Made by a program: the position numbers and the translations under genes. From assembly GCA_030696045.1 (NCBI GenBank), contig JAUYNO010000082.1:27226-91225 (forward strand): a stretch of DNA of 64,000 nucleotides. The letters are read 5' to 3'. The DNA is from Stagnimonas sp. (GTDB lineage Bacteria; Pseudomonadota; Gammaproteobacteria; Nevskiales; Nevskiaceae). The notes below the pieces were generated by a model. The model was not told where the DNA came from, searched no databases, and worked only from the letters and a program-made list of their open reading frames with translations. Shown one piece after another: positions 1 through 7,633 of the stretch (position 1 is its first letter; the number at the start of each line of letters is the position of its first letter).

Positions 1-60
1 GCCGGCAATCATCAGCAGCCAGGGCTTGGCGCGGTTCTCGGTCTTGTATGCGTTGTACAT
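1..60 (-). CDS. N-terminus of probable RND/MFP periplasmic adaptor (partial)
   Basis: Only the first 20 codons lie in the window. Reading leftward from an ATG at 60, the frame gives a short charged start followed by a hydrophobic stretch (KPWLLMIAG), as at the N-terminal membrane anchor of HlyD/AcrA-type adaptors. It lies 45 bases downstream of a NodT-type outer-membrane factor on the same strand, so the usual adaptor/pump/outer-membrane-factor arrangement is inferred. The assignment rests mainly on that context; too little protein is visible to prove the family. Confidence 0.4.
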   Translation of the reverse strand, partial: MYNAYKTENRAKPWLLMIAG

Positions 61-105
61 GGTGTGTCGCCTGGATGCGGAAACTGGAATTCGGGAAGGT
101 CTGGA

Positions 106-1581
106 CTACTGCGCGGCCGTTGCGGTCGGGCCGCCGGCGAAGCCGCCACCCAGGGCATGGAACAGCGCTGCGGTGTCCTGGTAGCGCGCCGCCAGGGCCT
201 GGGCGTAACCGGCCTGGGCCTGGGTGTGCTGCTGCTGGGCACTGAGCAGTTGCAGATAGCTGGCGGCACCCAGCCCGTACTGGAGCTCGGCCAGCTGCAG
301 GCCCTCCGCCGCCGCGCTGGCGGCCTGGTGCTGGGCCTGCAACAGCTCGGCGTCGGTCTCGACCTGGCGCAGGCTGTCGGCGACATTGCCGAAGGCTCGC
401 AGCAGGGTCAGGCGATAGTCGGCGGCGGCCTGCTCGTAGGCGGCGCGCGCCGCGCCGTGGCGGGCCTTGAGGGCGCCGAAGTCGAGGATGGGCGCGCTCA
501 GGTTGGCGCCCAGATTCCAGACGTCGGCCTTGAACAGATCGCCGGTCTTCGAGGCCTGGGTGCCGTAGCTGGCCGACAGCGCGAAGCTGGGGAAGCGGTT
601 GGCGACGGCGATGCCGACATTGGCCGAGGCGGTGCGCAGTCCGGCTTCGGCCACCAGCACGTCCGGTCGCCGGCGGGCCAGGGTCGAGGGCAGCGACAGC
701 GGCAGCTCCTGCGGCAGCTTCAGCTCGCTCAGTTCGAAGGGGCTGCTGCGGTACTCACCCGGGGCCTTGCCCAGATACACCGCCAGCTGGTTCTGGGTCT
801 GGCTCAGTTGCAGCCGCAGCGGCGGCAGGCGCGCCATCTCGGTGGCCTGCTCAGCGCGGGCGCTAAGCAGCTCGGCCTTGCCGACGGCGCCGAGCTGGAC
901 CTGCTGCTCGATCACCCGCAGGGTCTTGGCCTGGCCGGCGACGATTGCCTCCTGGCCCTGCAGCAGGGAGCGCAGCAGCGCCTCCTGCACGGCGGTGGTC
1001 ACCACATTGGCGACCAGGCTCTGGTAGGCGGCGTCGGTCTGGTAGCGCTGCAGGTCGGCCTGCGCCACCACCGCCTCGATACCCCGGCGGGTGAGCCCGA
1101 ACAGGTCGATGCCGTAGGAGACATCCACCGAGGCATTGAAGAGGTTGTAGATGCTGCTGCCACCGCCGGGATTGCCGAAGCTGCCGGTATCCACCTTCTG
1201 GCGACTGGCGCCGGCATTGGCGCTCACCGAGGGGTAGAGATTAGCGCCCAGGGCCTTGGCGTTCGCCTGCGCCTGCCGCAACGCCGCTTCGGCCGAGGCG
1301 ACCGTGGGGCTGTTGGCCAGCGCCTCCTGGACCAGGGCATTGAGCCGCTCGGAGCCGAACAGGGTCCACCAGCGGTCGGGGACGTCCTTGCCGGCCAGGA
1401 AGCGCTGCGCTTCGCCGCCGATCACCGGTGTCGCCACCGTCTCGGCCGGCACCGGGTCGACCCCGTAGCGCTCGCCGCCGGGCACCGCCGGAGCCTGGTA
1501 GTCCGGCCCCAGCGCGCAACCGGAGGCGGTCAGGGCCAGCAGCAGCGCCGCCAGCGAAACGGGAGAAAGAACCGGGCGCAT
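106..1581 (-). CDS. NodT-family outer-membrane efflux lipoprotein (TolC-like OMF)
   Basis: A 491-residue protein from ATG at 1581; a TTG five codons upstream (1596) is an alternative start. It begins with a lipoprotein signal whose lipobox ends in SGC (ALTASGCALGPDY), followed by the GPDY-QAP opening typical of NodT/OprM-type outer-membrane factors. The rest is Ala/Gln-rich helical sequence in two similar halves, as in trimeric TolC-like tunnels, and the length is normal for the family. Such proteins form the outer-membrane exit duct of RND tripartite pumps. The adaptor gene appears to begin just downstream (1-60), and the TetR gene at 1711 is divergent and is the likely local repressor. Substrate cannot be told. 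Confidence 0.9.
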   Translation of the reverse strand: MRPVLSPVSLAALLLALTASGCALGPDYQAPAVPGGERYGVDPVPAETVATPVIGGEAQRFLAGKDVPDRWWTLFGSERLNALVQEALANSPTVASAEAALRQAQANAKALGANLYPSVSANAGASRQKVDTGSFGNPGGGSSIYNLFNASVDVSYGIDLFGLTRRGIEAVVAQADLQRYQTDAAYQSLVANVVTTAVQEALLRSLLQGQEAIVAGQAKTLRVIEQQVQLGAVGKAELLSARAEQATEMARLPPLRLQLSQTQNQLAVYLGKAPGEYRSSPFELSELKLPQELPLSLPSTLARRRPDVLVAEAGLRTASANVGIAVANRFPSFALSASYGTQASKTGDLFKADVWNLGANLSAPILDFGALKARHGAARAAYEQAAADYRLTLLRAFGNVADSLRQVETDAELLQAQHQAASAAAEGLQLAELQYGLGAASYLQLLSAQQQHTQAQAGYAQALAARYQDTAALFHALGGGFAGGPTATAAQ

Positions 1582-1641
1582 CGGAGTTCTCGACAAGACG
1601 GGACGGCCAGCAGCGGCCGGAGCAAGGGGCTGGGGGCATTA

Positions 1642-1674
1642 TTGACCAGTCTGTGAACCTGATTCAAGATTGAA
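1642..1674 (+). promoter_or_regulatory. Candidate promoter/operator between efflux operon and tetR
   Basis: The 129-base divergent gap is AT-richer than its surroundings. It contains TTGACC (1642-1647) followed 17 bases later by CAAGAT (1665-1670), a weak -35/-10 pair for the tetR direction. Overlapping the -10 is a perfect short palindrome TTCAA-GA-TTGAA (1663-1674) that could be the TetR operator. This is based on pattern only. Confidence 0.35.
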
Positions 1675-1710
1675 ATCGAATTCTTTTACTCAGGCAGCCG
1701 GACTCCCCCA

Positions 1711-2445
1711 TTGGGCATCAAGGAACGCAGACAGCGGCAGTTCGAGCAGCGCGAGCAGCGCTTCCTGGAAGCGGCGCGCGAACTGATCCGCGAGGACGGG
1801 CTGCTGAAATTGCAGATGAGCCGCATCGCCGAGCGCGCCGAGTACGCGGTCGGCACCCTCTACCTGCACTTCGCCTCCAAGGAAGACCTGCTGCTGGCGC
1901 TGACCATCGAGCAGGCGAAGGAACACGTCGAGCTGTTCCTGCGGGTGGCGCGCTGGGATGCCTCGCCGCGCGAGCGCATGTTCGCGATTGGCGTGGCCGA
2001 CATGCTGTTCGTGCGCCGCAACCCCAATCACTTCCGCATCGGCCAGTACGTGTTCACCGAGGTGGTCTGGGGCGCCGCCTCGCCGGAGCGCCGCGCCGAG
2101 TTGCTGGAGGCCAACGACCCGATCAGCGCCGTGGTCACCGGCTTCATCAACGAGGCAGTCGGCAACGGCGAGCTGGAACTGCGCGGCCTGAGCCCGGAGC
2201 AGATGTCGGTGGGCCTGTGGGCGCTGACCATCGGCACCCACAACCTGGTGCACGCCGAGGGCGTGATGGCCGATCTCGAAGTCGCCAATCCCTACCGGCT
2301 CTACTGCCGGCACCTGCAGACCCTGCTCAACGGCTATGGCTGGAAGCCGCTGGCCGATGTCGCCGACGAGTCGGCGCTGGACGCGCTGATCGAGCGGATC
2401 AGCCGCGAGGTGTTTCCGGAACTGTGCGGCGATTGCCGCCGCTGA
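1711..2445 (+). CDS. TetR/AcrR-family transcriptional regulator
   Basis: A 244-residue protein starting at TTG 1711; no ATG or GTG lies upstream of the helix-turn-helix, so the TTG start is the best choice. Residues about 10-60 form the TetR DNA-binding domain, with the typical recognition-helix end YAVGTLYLHFASKEDLL. The remaining 180 residues form a ligand/dimer domain without a family I can name. It is divergent from the NodT-type efflux gene, the standard layout for a local pump repressor. It ends convergently with the SDR at 2485. Confidence 0.9.
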   Translation: MGIKERRQRQFEQREQRFLEAARELIREDGLLKLQMSRIAERAEYAVGTLYLHFASKEDLLLALTIEQAKEHVELFLRVARWDASPRERMFAIGVADMLFVRRNPNHFRIGQYVFTEVVWGAASPERRAELLEANDPISAVVTGFINEAVGNGELELRGLSPEQMSVGLWALTIGTHNLVHAEGVMADLEVANPYRLYCRHLQTLLNGYGWKPLADVADESALDALIERISREVFPELCGDCRR

Positions 2446-2456
2446 GCGGATTTTTC

Positions 2457-2480
2457 GTGGGGTGGCCTACTGCCCACCAC
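2457..2480. repeat. Imperfect hairpin in convergent gap
   Basis: GTGGGGTGGCC..GCCCACCAC forms an imperfect stem in the 39-base gap between the ends of the tetR and SDR genes, with a run of five T just to its left. It may act as a shared terminator. Weak evidence. Confidence 0.3.
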
Positions 2481-2484
2481 GACG

Positions 2485-3348
2485 CTACGCAAACCAGTCC
2501 GGCCGTCCCGCCGTCCACAGCTCGCCCCACAGTTTGCCGCCGCCATCGACGGTGAGCACCTCGCCGGTGATGAAGCTGCCGGAGCCGGCGCTGAGATAGA
2601 TCACCGACTCGGCGATCTCCATCGGCGTGCCGGGCCGCTTGAGCGGATTGGCGCGCGGGAACTCCTTCTGCGCCTCGGGCGGATAGACATCGAGCCCTTC
2701 GGTCGCCGTCAGCCCCGGCGCCACGCAGTTCACCCGCACGCCCAGCGGCGCCCATTCCACCGCAACCGTGCGGGTCGCGCCGATGATGCCGGCGCGCGCC
2801 GCGACGGTGTGCGCCACGCCCGGCATGCCGCGCTCGATCACCACCACGATGTTGACGATGGAACCCGGGCCGCCGTGCTCGCGCCAGTGCTGGGCGGCGC
2901 GCTGCATCATCAGCCAGGTGCCGTTGAGGTTGTTGTTGATGACCGCGTTCCAGCCCTTGGGCGCGTAGTCGATGGCCGGCTGCGGAAACTGGCCGCCGGC
3001 GTTGTTGACGGTGTAGTCGATGCGGCCGAAATGCGCCTGCGCGGTCTTGAACAGGGCATCGACCTGCTCGGGCTCGCGCACGTTGGTCGGCAGCACCAGC
3101 ACCTCGCCACCCTTGCCGCGCACGAAGTCGGCGACGGCGTCGAGCTTCTCGACCGTGCGGCCACAGATGACCAGCTTGGCGCCCAGGCGCGCGAACAGCA
3201 GCGCGCAAGCGCGGCCGATGCCGCTACCGGCGCCGGAGACCAGGGCGACCTTGCCCTGGAACAAGTCAGGCCGGTAGACGGTTTCGGCGGTCCAGAGGGT
3301 TTCGGGGTTGTTGAGATGGGCGACTTCGGGGGACATGCCGGACTCCAT
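2485..3348 (-). CDS. SDR-family, PECR-like 2-enoyl-CoA reductase (AtuB/AtuG-like context)
   Basis: A 287-residue short-chain dehydrogenase fold: cofactor motif SGAGSGIGRA near residue 40, NNAG near 120 and a C-terminal ITGEVLTVDGG. The usual Ser-Tyr-Lys catalytic triad is absent: the region that normally reads GS..Y..AK reads NIVVVIERGMPG..AHTVAARAG. That pattern resembles peroxisomal trans-2-enoyl-CoA reductase (PECR) as I recall it, so an enoyl-CoA reductase role is favoured over alcohol dehydrogenase. ATG 3348 is chosen because it lies just behind AGGGGAGC; an ATG four codons later (3336) is also possible. The gene is last in the minus-strand acyl-CoA operon, separated from the acyl-CoA dehydrogenase by a palindromic repeat that itself supplies this purine-rich ribosome-binding sequence. 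Confidence 0.75.
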   Translation of the reverse strand: MESGMSPEVAHLNNPETLWTAETVYRPDLFQGKVALVSGAGSGIGRACALLFARLGAKLVICGRTVEKLDAVADFVRGKGGEVLVLPTNVREPEQVDALFKTAQAHFGRIDYTVNNAGGQFPQPAIDYAPKGWNAVINNNLNGTWLMMQRAAQHWREHGGPGSIVNIVVVIERGMPGVAHTVAARAGIIGATRTVAVEWAPLGVRVNCVAPGLTATEGLDVYPPEAQKEFPRANPLKRPGTPMEIAESVIYLSAGSGSFITGEVLTVDGGGKLWGELWTAGRPDWFA

Positions 3349-3466
3349 GCTCCCCTCCCCCTGGTGGGGAGGGGCTGGGGGAGGGGGGCTGTCGCGACGG
3401 AGATCGCGCTCCAATGGAAGCGCCCCCCTCCCTAGCCCTCCCCGCAAGGGGGAGGGGACTCAATCT
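3349..3466. repeat. Paired palindromic repeat, family A copy 1
   Basis: Two GC-rich half-units face each other. The left one reads CTCCCCTCCCCCTGGTGGGG followed by AGGGGCTGGGGGAGGGG; the right one is its inverse around CCCTAGCCCTCCCCGCAAG. About 36 bases of unrelated sequence lie between. Each half can form its own hairpin and the halves can pair with each other. It fills the gap between the acyl-CoA dehydrogenase and SDR genes. Confidence 0.85.
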
Positions 3467-3472
3467 ACAAGC

Positions 3473-4666
3473 TCAAGCCGTCAGCAACTCCTTGGCGATG
3501 ATCATCTTCCGCACCTCGCTGGTACCCGCACCGATCTCCAGCAGCTTGATCGAGCGGTACAGGCGGTTGATCTCGCTCTCCCAGATGTAGCCGGTGCCGC
3601 CATGCACCTGCACGGCGTCGTTCAAGACCTTGTTCATGGTCTCGGCGACGTAGAGCACGCCGGCGGCGGTGAGCTTGTGGATCTCGCCACGGCCGCCGTC
3701 TTCCTCGCCGATGGTATTGGCGGCGCGCAGCACCTGGTAGGTGAACAGGCGCATCGACTCGACCCAGGTGTACATGTCGGCCAGCTTGGCCTGCACCATC
3801 TGGAACTCGCTGATCGAGCGGCCGAACTGCTTGCGCTGCTTGGCGTAGTCCAGCGCCAGCGCAAAGGCGCGCTCGGCGATGCCCAGGCAGATCGGCGAGA
3901 TCATCGCGCGCTCCAGATCGAGGCCGGACATCACCACCTTCACGCCCCGGTTCTCGCCACCGACCAGGTTGGCGGCCGGCACCTTGCAGTCCTCGAACAC
4001 CAGCTCGGCGGTCTGGCTGCCGCGGAAGCCCATCTTCACCAGCTTCTGCGCGACCTTGAAGCCGGGGAAATCCTTCTCGACGATGAAGGCGGAGACGCCC
4101 TGGTTGCCCCGGTCCTTGTCGGTCTTGGCATAGACCAGCAGCACGTCGGCGACCGGGCCGTTGGTGATGTAGATCTTGCTGCCATTGAGCACGTAGTGAT
4201 CGCCTTCGCGGCGCGCGGTGGTGCGCATCGAGCCGATGGCGTCGGAACCGGCGCCCGGCTCGGTCAGGCCCAGCGCACCGATGGCGGTGCCCTTGACCAG
4301 GCCCGGCAGGTACTTGGCCTTCTGCTCGTCGTTGGCGTTGCGCAGGATGTTGTGCAGGCAGAGGTTCTCGTGCGCGACCCAGCTCAGCGCCAGCGCGTGG
4401 TTCCAGCGGCCGAAGGCCTGCAGGATCAGGCCGCTGGTGAACACATCGAGACCCGCGCCGCCGTACTGCTCGGGCGCGGTGATGCCGAAGTAACCGGTGG
4501 CGCCGATCTTGGGAAAGATGTCCTTCGGCCACCATTCCTCGTCGTCCATCTTCTGCGCCAGGGGATACATCTCGTGCTGGGCGAAGTGGTCGGCCTGGTT
4601 GAGAATCTCCATCTCATCGCTGGAGAGGCCGGTGAAGGCTTGAAGCACGCTGGGACGTTCGGACAT
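3473..4666 (-). CDS. Acyl-CoA dehydrogenase (isovaleryl/citronellyl-type)
   Basis: A 397-residue flavoprotein of standard ACAD length that oxidises an acyl-CoA to the 2-enoyl-CoA, passing electrons to ETF. Visible signatures are LTEPGAGSDA near residue 140, the FAD/substrate region YITNGPVADVLLVYAKT, and the C-terminal QVHGGTGYIWESEINRLYR followed by GAGTSEVRKMI. These resemble isovaleryl-CoA dehydrogenase and AtuD-like enzymes that act on methyl-branched acyl-CoAs; the exact substrate is inferred. The start is ATG 4666; a GTG 17 codons upstream is possible but lies in less typical sequence. It belongs to the minus-strand operon with old yellow enzyme, AcpH and enoyl-CoA hydratase upstream and the PECR-like SDR downstream. 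Confidence 0.9.
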   Translation of the reverse strand: MSERPSVLQAFTGLSSDEMEILNQADHFAQHEMYPLAQKMDDEEWWPKDIFPKIGATGYFGITAPEQYGGAGLDVFTSGLILQAFGRWNHALALSWVAHENLCLHNILRNANDEQKAKYLPGLVKGTAIGALGLTEPGAGSDAIGSMRTTARREGDHYVLNGSKIYITNGPVADVLLVYAKTDKDRGNQGVSAFIVEKDFPGFKVAQKLVKMGFRGSQTAELVFEDCKVPAANLVGGENRGVKVVMSGLDLERAMISPICLGIAERAFALALDYAKQRKQFGRSISEFQMVQAKLADMYTWVESMRLFTYQVLRAANTIGEEDGGRGEIHKLTAAGVLYVAETMNKVLNDAVQVHGGTGYIWESEINRLYRSIKLLEIGAGTSEVRKMIIAKELLTA

Positions 4667-4750
4667 GGCGGGGCTGCGCTCGTGGTGAGTCTGACTTACC
4701 GCGAGCTTAGGCAGCACCTGGCCGCCAGGCTTCGTCCGATTTGGTGAGGG

Positions 4751-5818
4751 CTACCAGGCGCGCTGGTACTGCACCGGGGCCGTGATCTCGGCCCCCAGCG
4801 CCTTGGCCGCGTGGTAGGGCCAGTACGGATCGCGCAACAGCTCGCGCGCCAGCAGCACCAGGTCGGCGTCGCCGGACTCGATGATCCGCTGCGCCTGCGC
4901 CGGCTCGGTGATCAGCCCGACCGCACCGGTGGCGATGCCGGCCTCGCGGCGGATCTGCGCCGCGAACGGCACCTGGAAACCGGGGCCGATGGGGATCGCG
5001 CCCCTGGCCAGGGTGCCGGCCGAGGAGACGTCGATCAGATCGACCCCCAGGCCCTTCAGCTGGCGCGCCAGTGCGACACTCTGGGCGATATCCCAGCCGC
5101 CCTGCTCGTCGGCCCAGTCGGTGGCGGAGATGCGCAGCAGCAACGGCAGCCGCTCCGGCCAGACCGCGCGCACCGCCGCCACCACCTCGCGCAACAGTCG
5201 CGTGCGGTTGTCAAAGCTGCCGCCGTAGTCGTCGCTGCGCTGGTTGCTGAGTGGCGACAGGAAGGCGTGCAGCAGGTAGCCGTGGGCGGCGTGCAGTTCG
5301 ACCAGCTCGAAACCGGCGTCGAGCGCGCGCACCGCCGCCGCGCGGAAATCGCCGATCAGCTGCTGGATGTCGGCCGGGCTCATGGCCTGCGGCGTCTGCG
5401 ACAGTTCGTTGAAGGCGATGGCGCTCGGCCCCAGCAGGGGCGACCAGCCGCCAGCCTCGACGCCGATCGGCTTGCCGCCCAGCCAGGGTGCCGCCGTGCT
5501 GGCCTTGCGGCCGGCGTGCGCGAGCTGGATCGCCGGCACCGCGCCGGCCTTGCGGATGAAGGCGGTGACCGGCGCCCAGGCGGCGGTGTGCTGGTCGCGA
5601 TAGATGCCGGCATCGGCCGGCGAGATGCGGCCTTCGGCGCTGACCGCGCTGGCCTCGGCGATCACCAGGCCGGCGCCGCCGACGGCGCGGCTGCCCAGGT
5701 GCACCAGATGCCAGTCGTCGACCCGGCCGTCGACACAGGAGTACTGGCACATGGGCGAGACGGCGATACGGTTGCGCAGGGTGATATCGCGCAGCTTCAG
5801 GGGGGCGAACAGCTTCAA
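4751..5818 (-). CDS. Old yellow enzyme family NADH:flavin oxidoreductase (YqjM/NamA-type)
   Basis: A 355-residue FMN TIM-barrel enzyme. The N-terminal SPMCQYSC carries the cysteine typical of the thermophilic-like YqjM class. AHAGRKAS and the long motif ending HAFLSPLSNQRSDDYGG are the FMN and substrate-binding regions. Such enzymes reduce activated C=C bonds of enones, enals or unsaturated acyl compounds with NAD(P)H. Placed between acyl-CoA dehydrogenase and AcpH genes, it may handle unsaturated terpenoid or lipid intermediates; that role is inferred. ATG 5818 starts 25 bases after the acpH stop. Confidence 0.92.
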   Translation of the reverse strand: MKLFAPLKLRDITLRNRIAVSPMCQYSCVDGRVDDWHLVHLGSRAVGGAGLVIAEASAVSAEGRISPADAGIYRDQHTAAWAPVTAFIRKAGAVPAIQLAHAGRKASTAAPWLGGKPIGVEAGGWSPLLGPSAIAFNELSQTPQAMSPADIQQLIGDFRAAAVRALDAGFELVELHAAHGYLLHAFLSPLSNQRSDDYGGSFDNRTRLLREVVAAVRAVWPERLPLLLRISATDWADEQGGWDIAQSVALARQLKGLGVDLIDVSSAGTLARGAIPIGPGFQVPFAAQIRREAGIATGAVGLITEPAQAQRIIESGDADLVLLARELLRDPYWPYHAAKALGAEITAPVQYQRAW

Positions 5819-5843
5819 GGCTCAGCTCCGGGGTTCGAGGTCT

Positions 5844-6437
5844 TCAATGCATGGGCTCAGGCGGCGCCGATTCCAGTGCCAGCCGGCGAAGATCGGTCAG
5901 CAGGTCCGGCAGCTGCGGCTGCATGGCTGCTGCCAGGGCCAGCCAGCCCTCGGCCGCCTGCAGCAGCAGTTCGGGTTTGCGCAGGCGGGTCGCAGTGCGG
6001 CGCAGGGCGCGGTCGATGCCGGCGACCTCGCCATAGGAGCGCAGCAGGTGCTCGAACTCCCGCGCGCTGCTGTCGCGCCCGCCGGCCAAGAGGAACCAGG
6101 GCGAGGCCGCCTCGATGGCCGCACCGCAGCGTCCGCAAAAATCCTCGAGCGTTTCCGCCGAGTGCCGCGACCATTGCTGAATCAGGACGTAGTCGGCGAC
6201 CAGATCGAGCACGATGCCGGCATAGCGGCGCGCGCCGTCCGGATAGGACTGGCGCAGCGCCACCATGTGGGGATGGCGGTCGGTTGCGGCATCGATGCGG
6301 CGGTGCAGGCGCACGCCGGCCGCGATCTCGGCGGGATAGGCCGAGAGATCGGAGCCGTGCACGACATCGCCGAGCACGGAGCCGGCCAGTGAGGTGCCGC
6401 TCTGGTCGGCGAGCCAGAGGTGGGCGAGGAAGTTCAT
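5844..6437 (-). CDS. acpH: Acyl carrier protein phosphodiesterase
   Basis: A 197-residue protein that begins MNFLAHLWLAD and has GDVVHGSDLS, RLHRRIDAATDRHP and DLVADYVLIQQW, the hallmark segments of the AcpH/DUF479 family (HD-like metal phosphodiesterase). The family removes 4'-phosphopantetheine from holo-ACP in the cytoplasm. Length matches E. coli AcpH. It sits 12 bases after the enoyl-CoA hydratase and 25 before the OYE, so it is co-transcribed with acyl-CoA genes. That setting is unusual for a housekeeping ACP gene, and the functional link is unclear. Confidence 0.85.
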   Translation of the reverse strand: MNFLAHLWLADQSGTSLAGSVLGDVVHGSDLSAYPAEIAAGVRLHRRIDAATDRHPHMVALRQSYPDGARRYAGIVLDLVADYVLIQQWSRHSAETLEDFCGRCGAAIEAASPWFLLAGGRDSSAREFEHLLRSYGEVAGIDRALRRTATRLRKPELLLQAAEGWLALAAAMQPQLPDLLTDLRRLALESAPPEPMH

Positions 6438-6449
6438 TGCCGCCCCCGC

Positions 6450-7463
6450 TCAGGCTTCGACCGCATCGACCAGACCCCAGGCGAGCGCAATGCGGGCGTC
6501 GATGCGCTGGCCCGCCAGCACCCAGGCGGCCAGGCGCTGGCGGCCGATGCGGCGGGCAATGCTGACCGTGCCGCCGGCGCCCGGGATCAACCCGAATTTC
6601 AGCTCCGGCAACTGGAACCAGGCATCCGGCGTCGCCACCAGGCGATCAGCGAAGGCCGGGAACTCGATGCCTGAGCCGACACAGGCGCCGTGCAGGCGCA
6701 CCGTCACCCGCGCCGCGCAATGCGCCAGCAGGCGGCCCGGCAGGGCCAGGCTGCGCACCAGGTGCGCGGTGGCGGGATCGGGCGCGCTGCCGAACTCGCC
6801 GAGATCGCCACCGGTGGAAAAACACTTGCCGAGGCCGCGCAGGCTGACCTCGGCAATGCTGTCGTCGGCCAGCACCAGTTGCAGCGCCTCGATCAGGGCA
6901 TCGCGCATCTCGATGCTCATGCCATTGCGCTTGCTGGCGCGGTTGAGCGCCAGATCGAGCCGCCCGCCCTCGCGCTGCATCAACACCGCCGGACCGGAGT
7001 CGGTGTGCGCCGCCAGCGCTGCGGCGCGATGCGCCTGCAGCCAGTCGCGGTACTCGGGCCCGCCTTGCAGGGTCGAGTAGGCCAGCGACTCCGCGAACAA
7101 GGCCGACTCCAGCGGCAGCCCTGCCGTGGCCCGCAGCAGCTGCACCAGCACGGTCGCCGCCAGCGGCGCGCGCGCGATGCCCTCGATCAAGGGCCGTGCC
7201 GCCACGGCGCTGGGCACCACCGCGTCACAACAAGCCGCCAGCGGCGTGGCCGGATCACCGATGGCGATGCTGGGCGCCGGCAGCGCGCGCAGCCAGTCGG
7301 CGACGCCGGTGAGCGCCGGGCCCGGCGCCGAGGTCGTGGCCTCGATCAGCAGATAGCGCTGCTCCGCCAGGGCCGAAATCGCGCCTTGCGAGGCCGGGTC
7401 CCGCGCCCAGGCAGCGAGGGTCTCGGCCTTGACCGGGGACAGGAGCGGATCGGAGGACAGCAT
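6450..7463 (-). CDS. Enoyl-CoA hydratase/isomerase family protein
   Basis: A 337-residue crotonase-fold protein, longer than the usual 260. The first 130 residues form an Ala-rich N-terminal extension of no clear family. The crotonase core starts near residue 145 with ALNRASKRNGMS and continues with GKCFSTGGDLGEFG (oxyanion hole) and LPELKFGLIPGAGGT, which retains both glutamate-region motifs. It is the first gene of the minus-strand operon leading through acpH and OYE to the acyl-CoA dehydrogenase, so hydration or isomerisation of the enoyl-CoA made there is plausible. Specific substrate unknown. Confidence 0.82.
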   Translation of the reverse strand: MLSSDPLLSPVKAETLAAWARDPASQGAISALAEQRYLLIEATTSAPGPALTGVADWLRALPAPSIAIGDPATPLAACCDAVVPSAVAARPLIEGIARAPLAATVLVQLLRATAGLPLESALFAESLAYSTLQGGPEYRDWLQAHRAAALAAHTDSGPAVLMQREGGRLDLALNRASKRNGMSIEMRDALIEALQLVLADDSIAEVSLRGLGKCFSTGGDLGEFGSAPDPATAHLVRSLALPGRLLAHCAARVTVRLHGACVGSGIEFPAFADRLVATPDAWFQLPELKFGLIPGAGGTVSIARRIGRQRLAAWVLAGQRIDARIALAWGLVDAVEA

Positions 7464-7542
7464 GGCCAGAGCTTAAAGCAGCCGCCCGGCCCTCGGTCGC
7501 TGGTGGGGCGCCTCGTGCCTCGGCCGCCGGCCTGGGCGATTC

Positions 7543-7609
7543 GTAGGGCGCATTCCATGCGGCCAGCCGTCGCGATCACCGGAAGATCGGCGCGCGCAGC
7601 GCGCCCTAC
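7543..7609. repeat. Interspersed palindrome, family B copy (GTAGGGCGC...GCGCCCTAC)
   Basis: GTAGGGCGC and GCGCCCTAC close a 67-base palindrome in the gap between the enoyl-CoA hydratase start and the end of the GGDEF-EAL gene. The same right-hand tail (GGCGCGCGCAGCGCGCCCTAC) recurs at 29007, and a relative occurs at 40078. It is a REP-like intergenic element. Confidence 0.75.
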
Positions 7610-7633
7610 AGGAACCGCCCGCCCCAGACCGCT

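Noticed and set aside
4811..6565. A 584-codon plus-strand frame opposite OYE, AcpH and the hydratase
   Set aside because: No recognisable domain, Arg/Gln/Ala-biased composition, and complete overlap with three well-supported genes.
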